This document shows, piece by piece, positions 58,741 through 64,000 of a DNA stretch of 64,000 nucleotides. The notes beneath the pieces are model-generated. The model saw nothing but the letters and a program-made list of their open reading frames with translations, had not been told where the DNA came from and made no database searches. Where the stretch lies: assembly GCA_034509425.1 (NCBI GenBank), contig JAVTVJ010001663.1:124001-188000 (forward strand). Reading direction: 5' to 3'. The position numbers were made by a program, and so were the translations under genes. Numbering within the stretch: position 1 is the first letter of the stretch; each line of letters begins with the position of its first letter. Source of the DNA: Eopsaltria australis. Lineage: Eukaryota; Chordata; Aves; Passeriformes; Petroicidae.

Positions 58741-58750
58741 AGATAAAAGA
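58741..58750 (+). promoter_or_regulatory. TATA-like AGATAAAAGA, possible RASD2 core promoter
   Basis: An AT-rich TATA-like string follows a GAGA/GGGA purine tract (about 58710-58740) and precedes the candidate 5' exon. The motif is degenerate. It is offered only because of its position. Confidence 0.2.
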
Positions 58751-58769
58751 TTTAATTGGCAAATGTGAA

Positions 58770-59380
58770 GAAAAGCCCCTTCTGTCCTAGACAGAGAATA
58801 TTTTAAAGCAAATCTCAGACCAGAAGAAAAGAAGCTTGTGGGGAGGGATGTGCCAGGCAAGATCTGGGGAAGCATAGCGTCACCGTAGACAACTTCTGTG
58901 CTCATCCTGATCTTTCTGCAGAGGATCTGAGGAGGCACAGGGGCAGGGTGGGCCAGCTGGATGCACCCACTACCCTGCATGAGTAGGTGCTGCTCCTGAA
59001 AGTCTTTCCCTGCAGCAGAGCCTACAAAGTACAATTTGCCTCTCTGAGACTCTGCCTCTCCTTTTCTTGAACTGAGCCTGTGAGGAAAAACGAGCTCATC
59101 TGGCCAAAGGGAAAAACTGTCACCGGTCCTGAGACTCTTCTTTCGCCTATGTGGGTTGCCTGATCCAGTACTTACATCCATGGGGGAACGCCCTCTGGAG
59201 TCCTGCAGTCCTTCCCAGTCCTGCTAAGTTCTTGGGAAATACTGGAGAGGAACTGAGCCCAGAACAAGCAGTGAGATCCACAGAACAACAGCCTTTTACA
59301 ACAGCAGCCACCTCTGATTTAAATTGTCAGCTTCATCAGACTGCACCGAGACCCACGACTGCTCCTCCAAGGAAAGAGAG
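58770..59380 (+). other. RASD2: Candidate 5' non-coding exon of RASD2
   Basis: The RASD2 ATG lies 9 bases after a splice acceptor, so an upstream exon must exist. The best donor I see upstream is AAAGAGAG|GTAAGAA at 59380/59381. The preceding 300 bases are richer in CpG than the surrounding desert. If joined to 62808, the frame open across the end of this exon stops at a TGA overlapping the RASD2 start codon, so no N-terminal extension results. The left end is a guess. Other upstream exons are possible. Confidence 0.35.
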
Positions 59381-62300
59381 GTAAGAAATCAGCACAGTTT
59401 GGGGTGAAAGTAGGAAACAAACATCCCACTGGAGTGATTTCGGTATGCATGAAAATTACAGGGACACTAGCAGTGATTAAGGAGTGACAGGTCTGTTATG
59501 CATGATACAGTTTTTGTCTGCCTATGTCCTTTTTAGCTGGGTGCAGTGATTAACACTGGGGTGGCAAACAGAGACACAACCAGCAGCTGAACACAGAGGA
59601 GTGCAAGGAAGGTAGTTCAGAAGTCTATTCGTGAATGGGGAGTGGTAGGGAGAGCATACACCCTGATGGGAGGATGGAAAACTGAGGTGCATTAGCTCTG
59701 GGCAGGTTGAATAATGAATATGTTCCTTAGATACCTCCCTGTGGGTCCTCAGGATCAAATTTGTCAGTACCACACTGGAATTCAGACAAGCACTCTCCAG
59801 AGCGTACAAAAGCAGGTTCATTGTCATTCACTCCAATGCCTGCCTGTAAAAAGAGCAGTGGTGGTTAGCAGGTAGAGGATAACAGGGAGTCAAGAGAAAG
59901 GGGGTTTAATGTTGGTTTTGGACCACAGTTTCAGCTCTTTCTGGGCATATGAGCCTTTCCCTTCACTTAGTGGAGATAACATTAATTGCCTGTATTTCTA
60001 TGACATTTTGAAATCCCTGCACTGTACCAATGTAAAATACTAATATAAACTTTCTAGCATCAAGCCAGTACATAAAGCAGAAGGTACCACTGGGAATTAA
60101 TCTATGCTTAAGCATTTAATAAACTGGAAGGAAAAGATGTAGATTAAAGCCAGCTGGAGGTTGTTTGTCTCCTCATTCTCTTCTGATTGATTTTGCTTTA
60201 CTTAGTACATGAACATGTGGTCTCTCTCTGTTTCCTTTCTTCTGTCTTTAATCTTTTCCACTGTATGAGCCCCTGTGCTCCCCCCGCAACTCCTGGGTGT
60301 CAAGGCTGAAGTTTCATTCCTGTTCTGAGGAGGAAAGAAGGTAGACTGTGTTGAACCAGAGAAAAACTGGACTGAGGGGATAAGAAGAGAAGGCTCAAAA
60401 CACAAATATAAGCTCCCAGTTCAATGGCACGCTCTGAGTCAGGTTTGCAGCAGAGGTGATGAGTAGCAACTCCATGCATCAAAAAGCATATTTTGACTTT
60501 GAGTGAAGTGAAATGCAGTTAAGAAAGCACAGGAGTCCTCTTGACTGAACACCTTGACAGGTGCAACAAGGACAGTGTAAAGTAATCAGGTCCTTCAGCA
60601 CAAATGTTCTGTACAGAACACAAAAGGTGTTCACTCAAGATACGTAACTGTGCTCTCTCCCAGATGCTTTTGCACTGAGTTGTACCAAATTGCTCTGTAG
60701 CAGGTGTAAAGCACACAGTCCACTTGCCCTCATACAGCTACACTGGTCCATCATGGTCTGAAGAGCTGCCTCACCTCTAGAAATGGGTCCTGGGCAGTAA
60801 AGCAGTTTGTAGTTTTTATAACTAATCTATTTCCCAGGTCTTCTCTGTCAAATAAATAAGCCGGAGAGGGTGAAAGGAAGCATTTTTTTGGTCTGCCCAT
60901 TGATGCAAAACAGTATTGGACTGGCTATGTGGGATAATGTACATGGCAGTGGTTCAGAGACTGAATGTGGTATTTCTGCACTATTGGAGATAGGTCCTGT
61001 GGTAAACAAAACACAGAGTTCAAATACTTGCTGTCATTCCTGCCACAGTAATCCCAACAGCACCATAATTCTGCATGCATATGTCCATCTGAAGTTGTGT
61101 TCTGGCATTAATCTGGCTCTAATATTAGGCTATCCTGCCCTCTGAATGTAATACAGAGCATAAGCTACTCTGAGGAGAACATTGCATTTTCTTTTGTGCT
61201 CTAGGTAGGGCTGAATGTGCCATTGTTGTGCTGCAAATTATAGCAATAATAATAAATACTCATGTTCTGCTGTTTCCTTGGGCTATAGCACAGAGTTTAT
61301 AATGATGCTGGATCACAATTCCAGAGACTTCTTTATTTAGCAGTGACTGTATCTTCACTGCTGCTTTGGTGCTTAGCACATGTTAAACAAAGTAAAATAT
61401 TTTAAGCTCTTCACTGAGATAATTGTCAGCTACATAAAAGCTTGGGAGAAACAACTCACTCAAGGGAAAGATAGGAATCCAGATCTGGACCCAGAAATGA
61501 TCTTTCAGTGCACATAAAGTACTTGCATTGTAATATTAAATAAACAACACCTAAGTTAAATAAATGACACTATGGGAACTTGATTATTCTTTAATAAGAA
61601 CCTAGTAACCAAAATAAACTCTGTCCAAAGTGTACCTCCTTTGCTGTAACAGTCAGTTTTCCCCACACAGGGGCTGTATTTTTCTTTTAGCGCACAATTC
61701 ATTCAAACGGGTACATGAAAAATGTCTGAGCAGCACTTTTTCTTTCCTACCAAAGTTTCCTGCATCTGAGTGCTATGTCAAAATGCAGTCTGCAGGGTCT
61801 CTAGACTCATTTTAGATGTCAGGGGTTGGAAATCTTGTCTAATAGCTATTTAAGATGGCTGTCCTTCATCTTTTTTTCTGCTTGTACTTAGCACCTGTGC
61901 TTAGCAAAGCCAGTGGCACCCACAACATCTGTATGTATGTATATGGAGCTCCTAAAAAGTCTGTATTTCTGCAGTTCCAAACATTGACAGCCATCCTGCT
62001 GCAAAAATTAGAGTTCGCTTATAGGGAGTTCCCACAATGCCAAGTCGAAGAGCAAAACTAAAATCTGGTTTCTAAAAGGTCACTGGAGGCACAGATCTTT
62101 GAATTTATCCCCAGCCAGTGCTATTTTGTGGCTCACACTCCCTGCATCAGCAATGAATATTGCATGGGACCAGCTATTTAAAGTTACTGAGATGTCTAGC
62201 TTGCACTGATGTTAAGCATTATTCTTGTTTCTGTCTGACTTTTGGCTGATCTCAGAAAATAAGTATTATGTGCAGCTCCTATTTAGGCAACCAGATGAAG

Positions 62301-62807
62301 CGATCTAGGTTCTAATGGCAGCTGCAGTGGTTGTAATATATTGGGGAATCTGACCTCTGTGTTTATGTATCTAAATTAGAACCAAGTTCTACTGAAAAAT
62401 CTGGTATTGTGTAAGTGATGCAGATGGTGGGAAGGAACCTGGTGTCTCAGTGGAAGAGCAGCTGATAAATTTAGCCCTTAATGTTTAAATTTAACAGAAA
62501 ATTACAATTCAAAAGAATGTTATTTTCAGTGTAAATGCCTTCATTTTTATATTTCTTTAAAAGAAAAGAAAGAAAACAACAACAACAATAAAACAAAACC
62601 AAAACAAAAAAATACTGCCTGGAAGTGAGACTGAGAAAGTTTAAGCATTTCCAGTGAAAAGATTTCTATATTGATTGATTACTCTGCTGTGCTATGCAGG
62701 ACTACGCTCCAGAGTGCTCTTCGGCAGCCTTGTGGCGAGGAGCTGCCTTGTTCTATCCTCCATTTGGTTTCTGATCTTTCTTCCAACTCTGCTGTTCCCT
62801 CTTTCAG
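59381..62807 (+). other. Putative RASD2 first intron, no other gene seen
   Basis: If the upstream exon is right, this is a 3.4-kb intron ending in CTGTTCCCTCTTTCAG (62792-62807). It contains a possible ancient SINE trace near 59935-60050 and an A-rich (AAAG/AAC) stretch at 62557-62614. Confidence 0.4.
59935..60050 (+). mobile_element. Possible ancient MIR/L3-type fragment
   Basis: AGTGGAGATAACATTAATTG, then ACATTTTGAAATCCCTGCAC, then AATGTAAAATACTAATATA follow in order the old SINE/L3 3' pattern (ggggataatatt, agcactttgagatccctg, gtgctatataa). Divergence is large, so this could be chance. Confidence 0.35.
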
Positions 62808-62816
62808 GACCGAGCA
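62808..62816 (+). other. RASD2: RASD2 5' UTR remnant in the first coding exon
   Basis: Nine bases (GACCGAGCA) between acceptor TTTCAG and the ATG. The G at -3 gives an acceptable Kozak context. Confidence 0.75.
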
Positions 62817-63087
62817 ATGATGAAGACTATGTCTGGTGGAAACTGTAACCTGAATGTGCCAGCCAAGAACTCGTACCGCATGGTCGTGCTGGGAGCCTCC
62901 CGGGTGGGCAAAAGCTCCATTGTCTCGCGCTTCCTCAACGGCCGCTTCGAGGATCAGTACACGCCCACCATCGAGGATTTCCATCGCAAGGTCTATAACA
63001 TTCGAGGAGACATGTACCAGCTGGACATCCTGGACACCTCTGGGAATCACCCTTTCCCTGCCATGAGGAGGCTTTCCATCCTAACAG
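62817..63087 (+). CDS. RASD2: RASD2 (Rhes), Ras-like small GTPase, first coding exon
   Basis: Residues 1-90 and the first base of Gly91 of the striatum-enriched Ras family GTPase Rhes, which modulates GPCR/Gi, PI3K and mTOR signalling at membranes. The protein starts MMKTMSGGNCNLNVPAKNSY. The P-loop GASRVGKS spans residues 26-33. The switch I stretch EDQYTPTIEDF (45-55) has effector Thr51. G3 is DTSG (73-76) followed by NH where classical Ras has Gln-Glu, a known trait of the RASD subfamily. SSIVSRFLNGRFEDQY separates it from the paralogue RASD1. The donor GTGGGA at 63088 lies after ILTG. The remaining GTPase motifs (NKND, SAK) and the CAAX tail must be in downstream exon(s) outside the window. 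It lies downstream of MCM5 on the same strand, as in other vertebrates. Confidence 0.97.
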
Positions 63088-64000
63088 GTGGGAAAGTTCA
63101 GGGGAACATCATAAAGATAAATATTATCTTGAAAAGTGTAGCCTGGGGATGACTGGTTTTTTGAGAGATAGCTAAAGAGACTGCTTGATTTGCTGCAAGA
63201 TGCATTTCTATAGAGAGAGATTTCCTGGCTGGCATGTTCCCAGCACTATAAGGAATGCATTAGCCACAGTAAAGAAGTCTAGTGGGTGAAGGTCTGAAAT
63301 TGAGATTTTCCCTTGTCCACCTACCTTCCCCTCCTGCTTTGTATTTTTACTGATGTCACAAAAAGTGGCTGAATGAAATTCTGTGGGTATAAAGAGCAGC
63401 AAAGGGCAAATTAAGAACATTGTTCTAAGACACATACAGTGAAAACCTAATACAAAATGCACAGAAACGGAATTCTAACCAAGAAAGTCCCAAGAATTTT
63501 TTTATTCCTGAAATTTCCAGACTGATTTCCTTGACTTAATATTCCAGGAGAAGGATGGCTCTACTTTTACCCTTTCTCCTTAGTCTGCAGCTAATCAAAT
63601 GTGTTTAAAGGGAAAAAAAGGGAAAATGGTGGGTTCATTTTGCATCTTCTTACTGTCAAGCCATTCCTGTTGTGAGCTAAAATATATTCTTTTATTATAA
63701 AAGTAGCAGTAGATATGTATTCGGCCACAGCTCACAACAGAAATTCTTTCTGGATTTGCTCTTCACCTTTCTAACTGTCATTCACCTCTGACAAGGCTAC
63801 AATCCATATCCAGTGAGGTCCAAGAACCAGTTTCTTGGATACAAATTTGAGTTTTAGTCCCTGAAAGCTCGCTTAGCATGTTCCACATGAACGTCATTCA
63901 ACAGACGATGATTTGCCTTATTTTCTACTTACAAAAGGAATTGTAAGTCGGGAAATGTCAAAAGGAAATGCCAGGGGATGTGTGTCATTTATGTATTAGG
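63088..64000 (+). other. RASD2: RASD2 intron (continues beyond window)
   Basis: Begins at the donor after Gly91 and shows no further exon before the window ends. It contains a 12-bp inverted repeat (63667-63740). No repeat family was recognised. Confidence 0.85.
63667..63740. repeat. 12-bp perfect inverted repeat, 50-base spacer
   Basis: CTGTTGTGAGCT at 63667-63678 and AGCTCACAACAG at 63729-63740 are exact reverse complements. The spacer is AT-rich. It could form a stem-loop in the RASD2 pre-mRNA. Confidence 0.65.

Noticed and set aside
58675..59181. 168-residue minus-strand frame upstream of RASD2
   Set aside because: It has no recognisable domain, and it overlaps the candidate RASD2 5' exon. 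An open frame of this length in moderately GC-rich sequence is not by itself evidence of a gene.

Overview
The window is vertebrate nuclear DNA, most likely from a bird. It has intron-split genes with GT-AG junctions and compact introns of about 0.1 to 1.2 kb in the first gene. Two chicken-repeat-1 (CR1) LINE fragments end in the diagnostic CR1 octamer, and eroded ancient SINE-like sequence is present. Nothing prokaryotic, and no CRISPR array, insertion sequence or operon, is visible.

Positions 1-8294 carry all but the first 38 residues of MCM5 on the + strand. MCM5 is a subunit of the MCM2-7 replicative helicase. Sixteen coding exons join in frame into 696 residues plus a stop codon, which correspond to residues 39-734 of the usual 734-residue vertebrate protein. 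The zinc-binding cysteines, Walker A, Walker B, sensor 1 and arginine-finger residues are intact. A polyadenylation signal follows at 8534.

From about 8560 to 58700 lies roughly 50 kb with no protein-coding gene that I can support. It holds a 3'-end CR1 fragment (+, about 11236-11494), a longer CR1 fragment (-, 55237 to about 56010), a MIR-like fossil (about 15240-15400), a possible second one (about 59935-60050), a possible LTR-like stretch containing a 9-bp minisatellite (about 30000-30600), homopolymer tracts, and several hairpin-forming inverted repeats. There is also a curious pair of related elements at 9069-9143 and 10816-10895, in which a 22-bp segment is inverted between the copies. 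Several AT-rich stretches with homeodomain- or MEF2-type cores could be cis-regulatory elements, but this cannot be settled from one sequence.

At the right end, 62817-63087 is the first coding exon of RASD2 (Rhes), a Ras-like GTPase. It carries the P-loop, the switch I region and the G3 motif, and its first coding intron runs off the window. A splice acceptor just before the ATG implies an upstream non-coding exon. A good candidate ends at a strong donor at 59380/59381. MCM5 followed by RASD2 in the same orientation matches the known vertebrate neighbourhood HMOX1-MCM5-RASD2. The two genes are not functionally linked; MCM5 acts in DNA replication and RASD2 in neuronal signalling.
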